Shown: positions 8,573 through 17,886, counted from the first letter of the stretch. The stretch: DNA of 64,000 nt from Geothrix sp. 21YS21S-4 (GCF_030845995.1 NZ_CP132719.1:868001-932000); one strand, 5' to 3'. Translations and numbers: made by a program. Notes: a model not told the origin generated them from the sequence alone.

Positions 8573-10447
8573 ATGACCACGACCCTCGAATTCCGCGCCG
8601 GCGTCCTGGCGGACTACGCCGATGTCTACACGCCGGAAGTCCTCCGCGCTTTGGAGGCGCTGGCGCCCCTGGACGACCGCCGGCGCGGGCGCATGGCCGC
8701 TCGGCTCGCCCGCCGGAAGGCCCGCGCCCAGGCCGGCGAGCGCATCGGCTTCCTGGATCCCGCCGCGCTGATTCCCGGTACCCAGATCACCGTGGCGGAC
8801 GCCCGCGCCGGGAAATTCGACGGGGCGGTCATTCCCGCGGACCTCCAGCGCCAGTGGATCCAGGGCACCGGCCCCGCCACCAAGCCGCGCTCCGACGCGC
8901 GCTCGGGCATCCGCAACGCGGCCTACGCCCTGCTGTCCGGCGCCGACGGATGGATGTTCGACGGCGAGGACGCCCTGGGCCAGGTGGACACCATGTCCCT
9001 GGACAACCACCGCAACCTCAAGCTGGCCCTGGCCCGCGATCCGCTCTTTCTGGAAGTGGCGGAGGAGGTCTCCCGCGAGATGAACCAGTGGGCCCAGGGC
9101 TTCTTCGGGCGGCCCATCGTCGCGGACTGGCGGAAGCAGCTGGACTTCACCACGGTGATCTACCGCGCCCGCGGGCTCCACCTGGAGGATCGCCACATCC
9201 GCCGCAACGGCCATGGCTTCTCCGCCTCCATCGCGGACCTGGTCCTCTACGTGGTGAACAACCACGAGCGGCTGCGCGCGGCGGGCCGCAGCATCGTGCT
9301 CTACCTCCCCAAGACGCAGACGGCCGAGGACGCCGCGGTGTGGAACGCGATGCTCCTGGCGCTGGAGGCCCACCTCGGCCTGGAGCCCGGCACCATCAAG
9401 GTCTACGTCCTGGTGGAGCAGCTGGAGCAGTGCTACCAGCTGATGGAGATCCGCGCCGCCCTGGCGCCGCACTTCGTGGGCTTCAACACCGGCCGCTGGG
9501 ACTACATCAACAGCGTGTCCGACGCCCTGGCGTGGGACCGGGAGTTCGTGAATCCCGACATCAGCGCCATCACGATGACCTACGGCTACATGCGCACCTA
9601 CGAGGACCGCGTCCGCCGGGCCATGAACACGCCCGACCGCAACGGCCGCTTCGCCCTGTGGCAGGGGGGGATGGAGCCCAACATCCCCGTGGGCTCCGAG
9701 GCGGGCGTCGCCGCCAGCATGAAGCGGGCGGTGGCCGGCGCCGAGCGCGAGCAGCGGGAGGGCGCCTCCGGGAAGTGGGTGGCCCACTGGAAGATGGTCC
9801 ACATCGTGCGGCCCGTGTGGGAGCGCGTCGGCGAGGCCAACCAGATGGGCCGTGCGTTCCCCGCGCTGGGCTACGGTCCCGAGGACGCCGCGGCCCTCAC
9901 GCGGCTCGAACCCGCGCCGCGCACCGTGGCCGGCGCCCGCGACCTGCTGTCCGTGGCCCTCCAGTACGGGAACGCCTTCCTGCGCGGCTTCCAGGCCGCC
10001 GCCCTGAAGCCCGCCGATTTCTTCGGGAACGACGACGTGCTCTACCTGATGGAAGACATGGCCACGGGCGAGATCCGGCTGTCCATTCTGTGGGAGTGGC
10101 TGCACAAGGGCGCCGCCTTCACCGAGGCCGACGCAGGCACCGGCGTCGCCGCGGGAGACCGCCTGACGCCCGCGCTCTTCGCCCGCCTGCTGGAGGAGGA
10201 ATACGCCAAGCTGCGCGCCGCGGGCAACCGCGACGTCCACGACGACTCCAAGGACACCACCCTGCCCATCGCCCGGGCCATCGTGAAGACCTACGTCCAG
10301 AGCGGCGTGAAGGCGCCGTGGTACGTGGACCTGCTGAACCTCAACCTCGGCGTGGAGGGCCTGGCCGAGGCGGAAGCGCGCATCGCCCGCTTCCTCGCGA
10401 CCTTCGAAAAGGAAGGCACGCGCATCACCGAGAACCTCGACTTCTGA
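8573..10447 (+). CDS. Malate synthase-like protein (long form)
   Basis: About 624 residues. Malate synthase condenses glyoxylate with acetyl-CoA. Recognisable parts include TGPATKPRSDARSGIRN, the catalytic-core stretch GWMFDGEDALGQVDTMSLDN, YLPKTQTAEDAAVW, and VEQLEQCYQLMEIRAAL followed by HFVGFNTGRWDYINS. WQGGMEPNIP corresponds to the GGM..IP segment of malate synthase A. The protein is roughly 90 residues longer than typical AceB, the extra length lying mostly in the C-terminal half. Start at 8573 has ggag six bases upstream; the ATG at 8561 does not. It sits 80 bases behind the glycerate kinase. No isocitrate lyase is in the window, so glyoxylate could come from the downstream glycolate-oxidase-like pair. 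Confidence 0.85.
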   Translation: MTTTLEFRAGVLADYADVYTPEVLRALEALAPLDDRRRGRMAARLARRKARAQAGERIGFLDPAALIPGTQITVADARAGKFDGAVIPADLQRQWIQGTGPATKPRSDARSGIRNAAYALLSGADGWMFDGEDALGQVDTMSLDNHRNLKLALARDPLFLEVAEEVSREMNQWAQGFFGRPIVADWRKQLDFTTVIYRARGLHLEDRHIRRNGHGFSASIADLVLYVVNNHERLRAAGRSIVLYLPKTQTAEDAAVWNAMLLALEAHLGLEPGTIKVYVLVEQLEQCYQLMEIRAALAPHFVGFNTGRWDYINSVSDALAWDREFVNPDISAITMTYGYMRTYEDRVRRAMNTPDRNGRFALWQGGMEPNIPVGSEAGVAASMKRAVAGAEREQREGASGKWVAHWKMVHIVRPVWERVGEANQMGRAFPALGYGPEDAAALTRLEPAPRTVAGARDLLSVALQYGNAFLRGFQAAALKPADFFGNDDVLYLMEDMATGEIRLSILWEWLHKGAAFTEADAGTGVAAGDRLTPALFARLLEEEYAKLRAAGNRDVHDDSKDTTLPIARAIVKTYVQSGVKAPWYVDLLNLNLGVEGLAEAEARIARFLATFEKEGTRITENLDF

Positions 10448-10471
10448 CGAAGGCTCTTCGCGGCGATGTAT

Positions 10472-10495
10472 GAAGGCCCTCCTCGCGGGGGCCTT
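10472..10495 (+). terminator. Hairpin after the malate synthase gene
   Basis: GAAGGCCC pairs with GGGCCTTC around a short loop. No clear T run follows, so termination is plausible rather than certain. Confidence 0.5.
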
Positions 10496-10527
10496 CCTGC
10501 GTAAGGGGAGGTCGACGGGGGCTGATA

Positions 10528-10546
10528 TGGTCAGACCACCAGACCA
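10528..10546. promoter_or_regulatory. Putative GntR/FadR-type operator, copy 2 (best match)
   Basis: TGGTCAGACCA is a perfect 11-base inverted repeat and fits the FadR-subfamily consensus TNGTNNNACNA at every fixed position. A second half-site, AGACCA, follows directly. It lies about 220 bases upstream of the glcD-like start. A TACAAT at 10586-10591 may be a -10 box, but no convincing -35 precedes it. The rest of the 311-base gap holds no ORF I can support. Confidence 0.55.
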
Positions 10547-10758
10547 AAATGTGACCACCATCATCGATCCCCAGGCGCCTGTCCCTACAATCAGACATGG
10601 CTTCGCCCCGAGCGGGCCGGGCGGTCATTTCCCGGACTCCCGCCGACTTCTCATGCCATCGGTCCGGCCCGCGGGAAACGGCATTCCGCAGGCCGATTCG
10701 CAGCGCGGCCGGCTTACCCATGCATTGCATTCCGTCACGCCAACCACAGGAGGAGCAG

Positions 10759-12159
10759 ATGCTCGACAAAGGGGTTGTGGAAAAACTTCACGCCATCGTT
10801 GGCAAGGACAACGTGCTCACCCGCAAGGTGGAGCTGGTCGCCTACAGCTACGACGCCACCGCCGACATGCCCCGGCAGATGCCCGACGTGGTGGTGATGC
10901 CCACCACCAGCGACATGGTCCAGGAAGTCGTCAAGCTGGCGAAGGCCCATGACCTCGCCATCTATCCCCGTGGCGCGGGCTCGAACCTCAGCGGCGGCAC
11001 CATTCCGTTCAAGAAGGGGATCGTCCTCTCCTTCCAGCGGATGAACCAGATCCTGGAGATCGACACGGCCAACCTCACCGCCACGGTGCAGCCCGGCGTC
11101 GTCATCGCGGCGCTGAACGCCGCCATCGCCCAGCACGGCCTCATCTATCCGCCCGATCCCGGCACCGTCGCCACGGCCACCATGGGCGGCTCCAGCGCCG
11201 AGAACTCCGGCGGGCTGCGCGGCCTGAAGTACGGCGTGACCAAGAACTACATCATGGGCATGGAAGTGGTCCTGGCCAGCGGCGACAAGGTGCGCTTCGG
11301 CGGCAAGACCGTGAAGAACGTCACCGCCTACGACTTCTCGAACCTGTTCATCGGCTCCGAGGGCACCCTCGGGATCACCACCGAGCTGACCTGCAAGCTG
11401 ATCCCCGCGCCCAAGTTCCGCCGCACCATGATGGGGATCTTCAGCACGCTGGAGGACGCGGGCAACGCCGTCGCCGGGATCATCGCGGCGCACGTCATTC
11501 CCGCCACGCTCGAGATCATGGACAACAAGACCATCCGCACCGTCGAGGCCTTCGCCAACATCGGCCTGCCGGTGGACGCCAAGGCCCTGCTGCTGTGCGA
11601 AGTGGACGGCATGTCCCAGGACCTCGTGGACTCCGAGGCCCAGGCGGTGGTCGAGGTGCTCAAGCGGAACAACTGCGAGTACAAGGCGGCGAACACCGAC
11701 GCCGAGCGCGACCAGCTGTGGCTGGCCCGCCGCAACGCCCTGCCGGCGCTCGCGTCGCTGGACAACACCTGCATCGTCGAGGACGCCACCGTGCCCCGCA
11801 GCCGCATCACCGAGATGCTGGTGGCCTGCGAGCAGATCGCCGAGCGCCACGGCGTCACCATCGGCACCTTCGGCCACGCCGGCGACGGCAACCTCCACCC
11901 GACGATCCTCTACAACATGTACGACGAGGACCTCACCGCCCGCGTCCACCTCGCCATCGACGAGATCTTCGCCACGGCGCTGGCCCTCGGCGGAACCCTG
12001 TCCGGCGAGCACGGCATCGGCATGGCGAAGATGAAGTACCTCCGCAACGAGCTGGGCCAGAGCGGGCTCGACCTGATGCGCACCATCAAGGAGGCGCTGG
12101 ATCCTGACTACCGCCTGAACCCCGGGAAGATGGTGCCCCTGCCCGAGGTCGTGGCATGA
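10759..12159 (+). CDS. FAD-linked 2-hydroxyacid oxidase subunit, GlcD family
   Basis: 466 residues. The FAD-binding type-4 (PCMH-like) domain covers roughly residues 35-215, with YPRGAGSNLSGGTIPFKKG and PGTVATATMGGSSAENSGG. The FAD-oxidase C-terminal domain ends TLSGEHGIGMAKMKYL, with GTFGHAGDGNLHPT earlier. Such proteins oxidise glycolate or D-lactate and pass electrons to an Fe-S partner. The ATG at 10759 has aggaggag immediately upstream; the longer open frame back to 10597 lacks family similarity. Its stop overlaps the start of the Fe-S subunit gene by four bases, so the two are translationally coupled. There is no GlcE-type subunit, which also fits two-subunit D-lactate dehydrogenases. 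Confidence 0.93.
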   Translation: MLDKGVVEKLHAIVGKDNVLTRKVELVAYSYDATADMPRQMPDVVVMPTTSDMVQEVVKLAKAHDLAIYPRGAGSNLSGGTIPFKKGIVLSFQRMNQILEIDTANLTATVQPGVVIAALNAAIAQHGLIYPPDPGTVATATMGGSSAENSGGLRGLKYGVTKNYIMGMEVVLASGDKVRFGGKTVKNVTAYDFSNLFIGSEGTLGITTELTCKLIPAPKFRRTMMGIFSTLEDAGNAVAGIIAAHVIPATLEIMDNKTIRTVEAFANIGLPVDAKALLLCEVDGMSQDLVDSEAQAVVEVLKRNNCEYKAANTDAERDQLWLARRNALPALASLDNTCIVEDATVPRSRITEMLVACEQIAERHGVTIGTFGHAGDGNLHPTILYNMYDEDLTARVHLAIDEIFATALALGGTLSGEHGIGMAKMKYLRNELGQSGLDLMRTIKEALDPDYRLNPGKMVPLPEVVA

Positions 12160-13502
12160 GCGCGGACACCGCCCTTTCCGCCGCCTGTACGGCGCCCACG
12201 TACCACGACGACCTGCGCCTGGTGCGGGACGAGATCGACAAGTGCATGAAGTGCGGCAACTGCATGGCCGTGTGTCCCGTCTACTCCGTGGACAAGGACG
12301 AGATGGCCGTGACCCGCTCCAAGATCGCCGTGGCCGACGCCGTCCTGAAGGGCGACCTGTCCCTGGACGATCCCGAAGTCTCGGACATGGTCTTCAACTG
12401 CCTGGTCTGCAAGTCCTGCATGAGCAACTGCCCGACCAAGGTGGGCTACGACCGCATCGCCCTCGGCTTCCGCGCTGCCCTCGTGCGGAAGAACGGCCTG
12501 CCGTGGCTGAAGAAGCTGATCTTCTCCGCCCTCAAGAACCCCAAGGCCTTCGGCGCCGCCATGAAGGTGGGCGCGTCGCTGTCCGGCATCGCCTTCAAGG
12601 GCGACCGCAAACTGAAGGCCATCTCGCCCCGCTCGCCCTTCGCCCTGGTGGGCGGCAGCGTCGGGTTCGACGCCGAGCGCAAGCTGCCCGAGCTGACCGT
12701 CAAGCCGCTCCAGGAGCGCGTCCCCGACGTGGTGCGCCCCGCGGAGGTCAAGGTGAAGGCGGCCTTCTTCACCGGCGATTCGCTCAACCACTTTTATCCC
12801 GACACCGGCCAGGACCTGATTGACGTCCTGGTGGAGAACGGCGTGGAGGTCCACATCCCCAAGGCCCAGGCCTGCTGCGGGATTCCGGTGCTGGTCCACG
12901 GCGATGCCGAGACCGCGCGCCGCATGGCCCGCCACAACCTCGACACCTTCGAGGCCACCGGCTGCGACTACCTGGTGACGGGCTGCGGCTCCTGCGGCGG
13001 CGCCTGGCAGCACGACTACGTGGACCTGCTGGCCGGCGATCCCGTCTACAAGGTCAAGGCGGAGCACTGGGCCAAGCGCACCTACGACGTGTCCACCTTC
13101 CTCACCAAGGTGCTGTCGTTCCGCCAGCCCAAGGGCACGGTGGAGACGGTCGTCACCTTCCACGATTCCTGCCACCTGAAGAAGGGCATGAAGGTCTTCG
13201 CCGAGCCTCGCGCCATCCTGAAGAGCATTCCCGGCGTGCAGCTCAAGGAGATGTCGGCGCCCGACACCTGCTGCGGCAGCGGCGGCTCCTACGTCCTCTC
13301 CCACTACGAGACGGCGGCCACCATCGGGAAGAACAAGGCCGCGGACATCGACCGCACCGGCGCCGACATGGTCTCTACGGGCTGCCCCGCCTGCATGATG
13401 CAGCTCCTGGAGAACGTCAACCGCCACGGCCAGAAGCAGACGGTGAGCCACTACATCTCCCTGCTGGCCGAGTCCTACCGCCGCGAGAAGGCCGCCTCCT
13501 AG
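12156..13502 (+). CDS. Fe-S subunit of glycolate/D-lactate oxidase, GlcF-like
   Basis: 448 residues. Two 4Fe-4S motifs are visible near the N-terminus: CMKCGNCMAVCPVY (about residues 29-42) and CLVCKSCMSNCPTK (about 79-92). Two CCG (heterodisulfide-reductase-like) domains follow, around ACCGIPVLVHGD with GCGSCGGAW, and DSCHLKKGM with CCGSGGSYVLSHYE. This architecture is that of GlcF/LutA-type electron-transfer subunits. The first base of its ATG lies inside the last codons of the GlcD-like gene (ATGA overlap). The product presumably moves electrons from the flavin to quinone. A strong terminator follows 20 bases after the stop. Confidence 0.93.
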   Translation: MSADTALSAACTAPTYHDDLRLVRDEIDKCMKCGNCMAVCPVYSVDKDEMAVTRSKIAVADAVLKGDLSLDDPEVSDMVFNCLVCKSCMSNCPTKVGYDRIALGFRAALVRKNGLPWLKKLIFSALKNPKAFGAAMKVGASLSGIAFKGDRKLKAISPRSPFALVGGSVGFDAERKLPELTVKPLQERVPDVVRPAEVKVKAAFFTGDSLNHFYPDTGQDLIDVLVENGVEVHIPKAQACCGIPVLVHGDAETARRMARHNLDTFEATGCDYLVTGCGSCGGAWQHDYVDLLAGDPVYKVKAEHWAKRTYDVSTFLTKVLSFRQPKGTVETVVTFHDSCHLKKGMKVFAEPRAILKSIPGVQLKEMSAPDTCCGSGGSYVLSHYETAATIGKNKAADIDRTGADMVSTGCPACMMQLLENVNRHGQKQTVSHYISLLAESYRREKAAS

Positions 13503-13521
13503 GCGTCCGGATCGGCGCAGA

Positions 13522-13556
13522 CAGGAAGGCCCCGGTCGTCGACCGGGGCCTTCCTG
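13522..13556. terminator. Bidirectional terminator between convergent genes
   Basis: A perfect 16-bp stem (CAGGAAGGCCCCGGTC with its complement) closes on a three-base loop and is followed by TGCTTT. It separates the plus-strand Fe-S gene from the minus-strand M20 fusion and could serve both. Confidence 0.85.
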
Positions 13557-13568
13557 CTTTCCGTCCGC

Positions 13569-16379
13569 TCAGCCCTTGGCCAGTTCCGCCGCGAAGCCGT
13601 CCAGGGCGCGGTAGTAGGGCTCGATGCTGGGGATGTAGTGGCGCTCGCCCGCGGCGTGGGGGCCGATGCCCGTCTGGCCCCACACCACGCCCTGGCCCCC
13701 GGGCGCGAATCGCGCGGAGGTGCCCGCGCCCTTGCGGCCCAGGCGCGCCTCGCCGCCCGCGCTGCCGATCCCGGCGAGCAGCGCTTGGAGGTGGGGATTT
13801 TGGGGATCGCAGGCGACGCCCGGCTCCCACGCGGAGGGCTGGAATTCCAGCCCCTGTTCCGCGGCCAGGGCCTCGATGTCCGCCCGCAGGCCCGACACGT
13901 CGTCCTGGGGGATGGGGCGGATCTCCACGCCAAGGGCGCCCAGGTCGGGCGTGATATTGAAGATGCCGGGCGTCCCCACCTGGATGTAGGCGAAGCGGGC
14001 CAGGGACTGCCAGCCGTCGGGCGAGGCCAGCGTCAGGCGTCGGGCGAACAGGCCCCGCAGCGCCTCCCGGGCGGCCAGGAGGCGCTCCGTGAGATCCGCG
14101 CCGCCTCCCAGGCCGCTGTGGGCGCGGGCGCCCCGGGCTAGCAGCTCGAAGCGGAGCACGCCGCGGTTCTCGGTGCAGACCTCGCCCCACAGTTCCGTGC
14201 CCTTCTCGCCGGTGCGCTCGCCCGCCACGAAGAGCGCCGGAGCGTAGCCCGTCTCCCGCTTCAGGATCTCCAGGACGTGCGGCGTGCCCATGGGCTCCAA
14301 CTCGCCGTTCTCCTCGTTCCCCACCAGCAGCAGGTTCACGGGCGGATAGGGCGTGCCCTTCTTGAGGACGTCCTTCATCCACACGAGGTAGGTGGCCACC
14401 ACGGTCTTCATGTCCGCCGCGCCGCGCCCCCACAGGTAGTCGCCCTCCACCTTCGGCTCGAACTGGCTGTCGTCCGGCTCCGGCGCCACCACGTCGAAGT
14501 GGCCGCTGAGCATGGCCGGGGCCGTTTCGCCCCCGGGGAAATGGGCGAGCACCGCGGGAAAAGGGCCGTCGTGGAAGACGCGGACAGGGACGCCGTGGTT
14601 GCGGAGGTAGTCGCAGATGAAGGTGTGGGCCCGGTGGATCTCGGGTAGCCGCTCCTGGGGGCACGCGGTGACGCTGGGGATGCGCACCAGGCGCTGGGCC
14701 AGGGCGACGATCTCGGCGGCCTTGTCGGGGTAGTCCGCGTCCACCACGGTCTCGGGCCGGGGACTGAAGCGCACCGGCGCCGCGGGATCCAGCTCGACCT
14801 CGTCCCGGGCCCGCTCGACGAAGTCCTGGAGCTTGCCTTCCTCGCCGCGCAAATCGGCGAGGTGGGCGGTGACGGTCTCCACCTCGTCGCGCACCTGGGC
14901 CTTGCGGGCCTCGCCCAGCTCCACGAGCAGCTCGGGAGGCACCACGTCCGAGCTGCCCAGCTTCGCCTGGAGGCGCTGGCGGATCCTCTCGGCGGTGCTG
15001 GGCGCGCCCGCGACCTGCTCCCGCAGCGGCTGGAGGTCGTCCCAGTAGCCCAGTGCCTCCGCCAGCGGCCGGAGCTGCTGGAGCGTCCAGTCCAGGAAGG
15101 CGCGCAGCGCCACGGGCTTCGCGGTGAGCGGGTCCTCGATGACGGCGCGCAGCCCCTCGCGGGCGGCGAGGTTCTCGTTGCGGCGGGCGCGGGCGATGTC
15201 CTCGGCGTCGTAGCGGAACCCCCGCGCGAATTCAGGATCGCCGTAGAAGCGCAGCAGCAGCAGGTGCTTGAGGGTGAGGTTCGCCACGTCCAGCGCCAGT
15301 TCGTGGCCCGGGTCGTCGGTGCGCACCTCCACGCGGGCCATGGGCAGGTCGATGCGGGCGAACAGGTTCTGCCGCTCGATCTGGGCGGCCATGTCCTCCA
15401 CGTTCCGCGTCTCGCCCGCGGCGAACAGGCCCCGCGCGTAGATGTCGTGGAGCTGATCGCTGGTCACCTGGATCAGCCGCTCCACGGGCTCCGCCTGGGA
15501 GCGGGCGCGGACGGGGATCCAGTTGTTGTTCCCGAAGCGGACGCCGCTGCGGACCAGGTCGTAGGACAGGCGCAGGTAGTCGGGATGGCTGCGGTTCAGG
15601 TCCGCCACGTCCAGGGCCGGCGGGTTGGGGAAGGTGAGGTTCCGCACGGATTCGTAGGGCGTGAGCCGCACCACGGGCCGACCGTTCTCCTCCGAGGCCT
15701 GGAGGGGCGTGCTCGCGCTGGTGGCGATGAACAGGGCCGCGAAGGCCCGCATCAGCCGCGTGCCCGTGATGTAGACGCCGTTCTTGTAGTCGTCCAGGTG
15801 GCGGTCCCCGCGCTGGGCGTCGGGCAGGTGCATGAAGTCCCAGGCCAGCATGGGCTCGGGCAGGCTGAGGTTGGAGTGGGTGCCGGCGGTCGCGAGTTCC
15901 GTCCCGTACATCTCGACGCAGCGCTGGAGGTAGCGGCGCTTGGCCAGGTGCCAGGACTCCGGCACGCAGTCCGGGCCGATTTCGGGCAGGACGAGGAGGT
16001 TGCCGTGCCAGTAGTGGAGCGGCTCGCCGAAGGCCCGGCCGGCCTTCGCCAGGGCGTTGATCAGCGCCGCCTCCAGCAGCCGCCCCTCGTAGACCGCGCC
16101 CTTGGGCGTGTGGTACGGCCGCGTCACCCACTCGATCATCCAGTGGAAGACTTCGAGCTGGTGGTACTCCTCGGTCCACGGCGCCAGCACCTGCGAGCGC
16201 AGGTAGTCCACGAAGGACATCCGATCCGGCCCCGTTCCCACCGTCAGCAGGGGCCGGAACTGCGGATCCACCAGGTTCCACTCCAGCTCCAGCCCGCACA
16301 GCCCGCCCCCCGGCCGCGTCTCCAGCGCCGTCTGCCGCGCCAGCTGGAACTTCTCGACGAAAGCGTTCAGGTCGAACAC
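13569..16379 (-). CDS. Fusion: glutamate-cysteine-ligase-like domain plus M20 metallohydrolase
   Basis: 936 residues from a GTG with GGAG five bases upstream. Residues 1 to about 480 resemble the GCS2-type carboxylate-amine ligase fold: GGLCGLELEWN near residue 30 recalls the G-E-x-E metal motif, GTHSNLSLPEP lies mid-domain, and ARVEVRTDDPGHELAL recalls the late RxExR segment. A charged helical linker spans about 485-545. Residues about 550-936 form an M20 peptidase (ArgE/DapE/CPG2 type) with SGHFDVVAPE, LWGRGAADMK and VGNEENGE supplying the His, Asp and Glu metal and catalytic positions. A ligase-like and an amide-hydrolase-like domain in one chain is unusual. The ligase assignment rests on motifs only; the M20 part is secure. 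Upstream are a PLP aminotransferase and a PLP decarboxylase on the same strand. Confidence 0.75.
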   Translation of the reverse strand: MFDLNAFVEKFQLARQTALETRPGGGLCGLELEWNLVDPQFRPLLTVGTGPDRMSFVDYLRSQVLAPWTEEYHQLEVFHWMIEWVTRPYHTPKGAVYEGRLLEAALINALAKAGRAFGEPLHYWHGNLLVLPEIGPDCVPESWHLAKRRYLQRCVEMYGTELATAGTHSNLSLPEPMLAWDFMHLPDAQRGDRHLDDYKNGVYITGTRLMRAFAALFIATSASTPLQASEENGRPVVRLTPYESVRNLTFPNPPALDVADLNRSHPDYLRLSYDLVRSGVRFGNNNWIPVRARSQAEPVERLIQVTSDQLHDIYARGLFAAGETRNVEDMAAQIERQNLFARIDLPMARVEVRTDDPGHELALDVANLTLKHLLLLRFYGDPEFARGFRYDAEDIARARRNENLAAREGLRAVIEDPLTAKPVALRAFLDWTLQQLRPLAEALGYWDDLQPLREQVAGAPSTAERIRQRLQAKLGSSDVVPPELLVELGEARKAQVRDEVETVTAHLADLRGEEGKLQDFVERARDEVELDPAAPVRFSPRPETVVDADYPDKAAEIVALAQRLVRIPSVTACPQERLPEIHRAHTFICDYLRNHGVPVRVFHDGPFPAVLAHFPGGETAPAMLSGHFDVVAPEPDDSQFEPKVEGDYLWGRGAADMKTVVATYLVWMKDVLKKGTPYPPVNLLLVGNEENGELEPMGTPHVLEILKRETGYAPALFVAGERTGEKGTELWGEVCTENRGVLRFELLARGARAHSGLGGGADLTERLLAAREALRGLFARRLTLASPDGWQSLARFAYIQVGTPGIFNITPDLGALGVEIRPIPQDDVSGLRADIEALAAEQGLEFQPSAWEPGVACDPQNPHLQALLAGIGSAGGEARLGRKGAGTSARFAPGGQGVVWGQTGIGPHAAGERHYIPSIEPYYRALDGFAAELAKG

Positions 16380-16412
16380 GGATACTCCGGACTCATCGGG
16401 AAAGAAACTGCG

Positions 16413-16478
16413 AACCACCAAGTCACCAAGAACTGCGAAAGAAATTCGATTTGTCTTTCTTGGTGCCTTGGTGGTGAT
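16413..16478. repeat. Dispersed hairpin repeat, CACCAAG family, copy 2
   Basis: Arms accaccaagtcaccaag and cttggtgccttggtggt are inverted around about 30 bases. It occupies the gap between the aminotransferase stop and the fusion-gene start. Confidence 0.85.
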
Positions 16479-16483
16479 CCTTT

Positions 16484-17797
16484 TCAGTTCTGAAGGGTCT
16501 TCAGGGCTTCCATCAGCCGCTCCGCGGCGCCCTGGGTGCGCTCCACGGGCGTGGCGTAGGAGAAGCGGATCCACTCGGCGCCGTAGGGGCTGAAGAAGGC
16601 GCCGGGGACGACGGCCACGCCGTGGTTCTCGGCGAGGTGCTGGCCCAGGGGCTCGGAATCGGCCCAGCCCTGGGCGGCCACGGCGTCCGCCACGCGGATG
16701 AAGGCGTAGTAGCCCTGGCCGATGATGTGGGTCAGGCCCTGGTCCTTCAGGAAGCCGCGGAGCCAGGCGCGGCTGGCGCGGGTGGGATCGGCGATGGGCG
16801 CGGAGGCCTTCCGGAAGCCCATCTCGTAGGCGGCCATGGCCACGGCCAGGCTGAAGAAGGAAGGGATCACGGTGTGCGAGGCCTGGGCGACGATCACCTT
16901 CACCACGGCTTCGTCCGCCAGCAGGTGGCAGTTGCGGACATTGGATCCGCCGAGGCTCTTGGTGATCCCGTCGAGGATCATCAGGCGCTTGCGCAGCTCC
17001 GGCTCGAAGGCGCGCAGCAGGACGTTGACGTCGTAGGGCTCGCCGTCGCCCACGGCGTGGTACATCCAGTCGAACAGGACGAAGGCCACGCCCGCTTCCA
17101 GCGCCGCGCGGGCCAGGGCGATCTGGCGATCCAGGGTGAGGGTCTGGCCCGTGGGGTTGTCGGGGCTGGTGATGACCAGGCCCGCGACCTTGCGGCCGGA
17201 TTTCGCGGCCTCGGCCACGCAGGCCCGGATCCCCTCTTCGGAGTAGGCCCAGCCTTCCTCGGCCCGGCCCGGCGCCCACATCACGTTGGCGCCGATGCCG
17301 TAGGGGCCCCAGTTGTAGCTGATCCACGGCACGCGGCTCACCACCACCACGTCGCCCTGGCGGCCGTGGCCCAGGGCCAGCATGGCCTGGTAGGCCTTCA
17401 CCAGCCCGTCGCGCCCGCCCTGGGTGCCGATGACGTTGGCCGGCCCCCAGCCGGTGGCCGCGTCGAGCTTCCAGTACTGCTCCGCCACGGCCCTTCGGTA
17501 GGCATCGGTGCCGAAGGGCATGTCGTAGGCCGTGCCGTGCTGCTTCTGGAGCGCGAAGGCCCGGTCCAGCAGCGCCTCGGGCACGCCGGGCAGCGACGCG
17601 CCGCCATCGCCCTGGCTGGCGTCGAAGACGGGCACGCCGGGCTGCTTCTCCTGGAACACCTTCAGCGACTTGTTGATGAGGAACATCCGCGACGGCGGGA
17701 TGGGCGCCAACCGGCCCAGGTGGTCGCCCACGGGGACGAGGTTCCCTTCGGATACAGCGAAGGCAGGCGTCTCGGGAGAGAGCAGCGGCGTCGACAC
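16484..17797 (-). CDS. PLP-dependent class I/II aminotransferase
   Basis: 437 residues, fold-type I aminotransferase. Visible signatures are ITSPDNPTGQTLTLD with the conserved Asn-Pro, VLFDWMYHAVGDG supplying the Asp/Tyr pair, and DGITKSLGGSNVRNCH, where the Lys is the expected PLP Schiff-base residue. The C-terminus ends IRFSYATPVERTQGAAERL, with the Arg that usually binds the substrate carboxylate. I chose the GTG at 17797, which has GGAGG just upstream; an open frame continues to a GTG at 17908 but would cover the operator and leader hairpin. The preferred amino donor is unknown. A GGTCAGACC operator and a terminator-like hairpin lie in the leader, hinting at shared control with the carbon-acid module. 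Confidence 0.9.
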   Translation of the reverse strand: MSTPLLSPETPAFAVSEGNLVPVGDHLGRLAPIPPSRMFLINKSLKVFQEKQPGVPVFDASQGDGGASLPGVPEALLDRAFALQKQHGTAYDMPFGTDAYRRAVAEQYWKLDAATGWGPANVIGTQGGRDGLVKAYQAMLALGHGRQGDVVVVSRVPWISYNWGPYGIGANVMWAPGRAEEGWAYSEEGIRACVAEAAKSGRKVAGLVITSPDNPTGQTLTLDRQIALARAALEAGVAFVLFDWMYHAVGDGEPYDVNVLLRAFEPELRKRLMILDGITKSLGGSNVRNCHLLADEAVVKVIVAQASHTVIPSFFSLAVAMAAYEMGFRKASAPIADPTRASRAWLRGFLKDQGLTHIIGQGYYAFIRVADAVAAQGWADSEPLGQHLAENHGVAVVPGAFFSPYGAEWIRFSYATPVERTQGAAERLMEALKTLQN

Positions 17798-17838
17798 GGA
17801 GCCTCCAGGGCGGGCGGGGGACCGATATATGAAAAGGT

Positions 17839-17866
17839 CGTCCCCGCGGAAGCGCGAGGGACGACG
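17839..17866 (-). terminator. Terminator-like hairpin in the aminotransferase leader
   Basis: On the minus strand GTCGTCCC pairs with GGGACGAC and is followed by CTTTTCATAT. It could end the decarboxylase transcript or attenuate transcripts that start at the operator just upstream. Confidence 0.55.
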
Positions 17867-17886
17867 GGCGTTTCGCCAGGATAGCA

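Noticed and set aside
16380-17327. Upstream extension of the ligase/M20 fusion frame
   Set aside because: The frame is open but overlaps the well-supported aminotransferase on the same strand in another frame; the GTG at 16379 has a ribosome-binding site and begins the conserved part.
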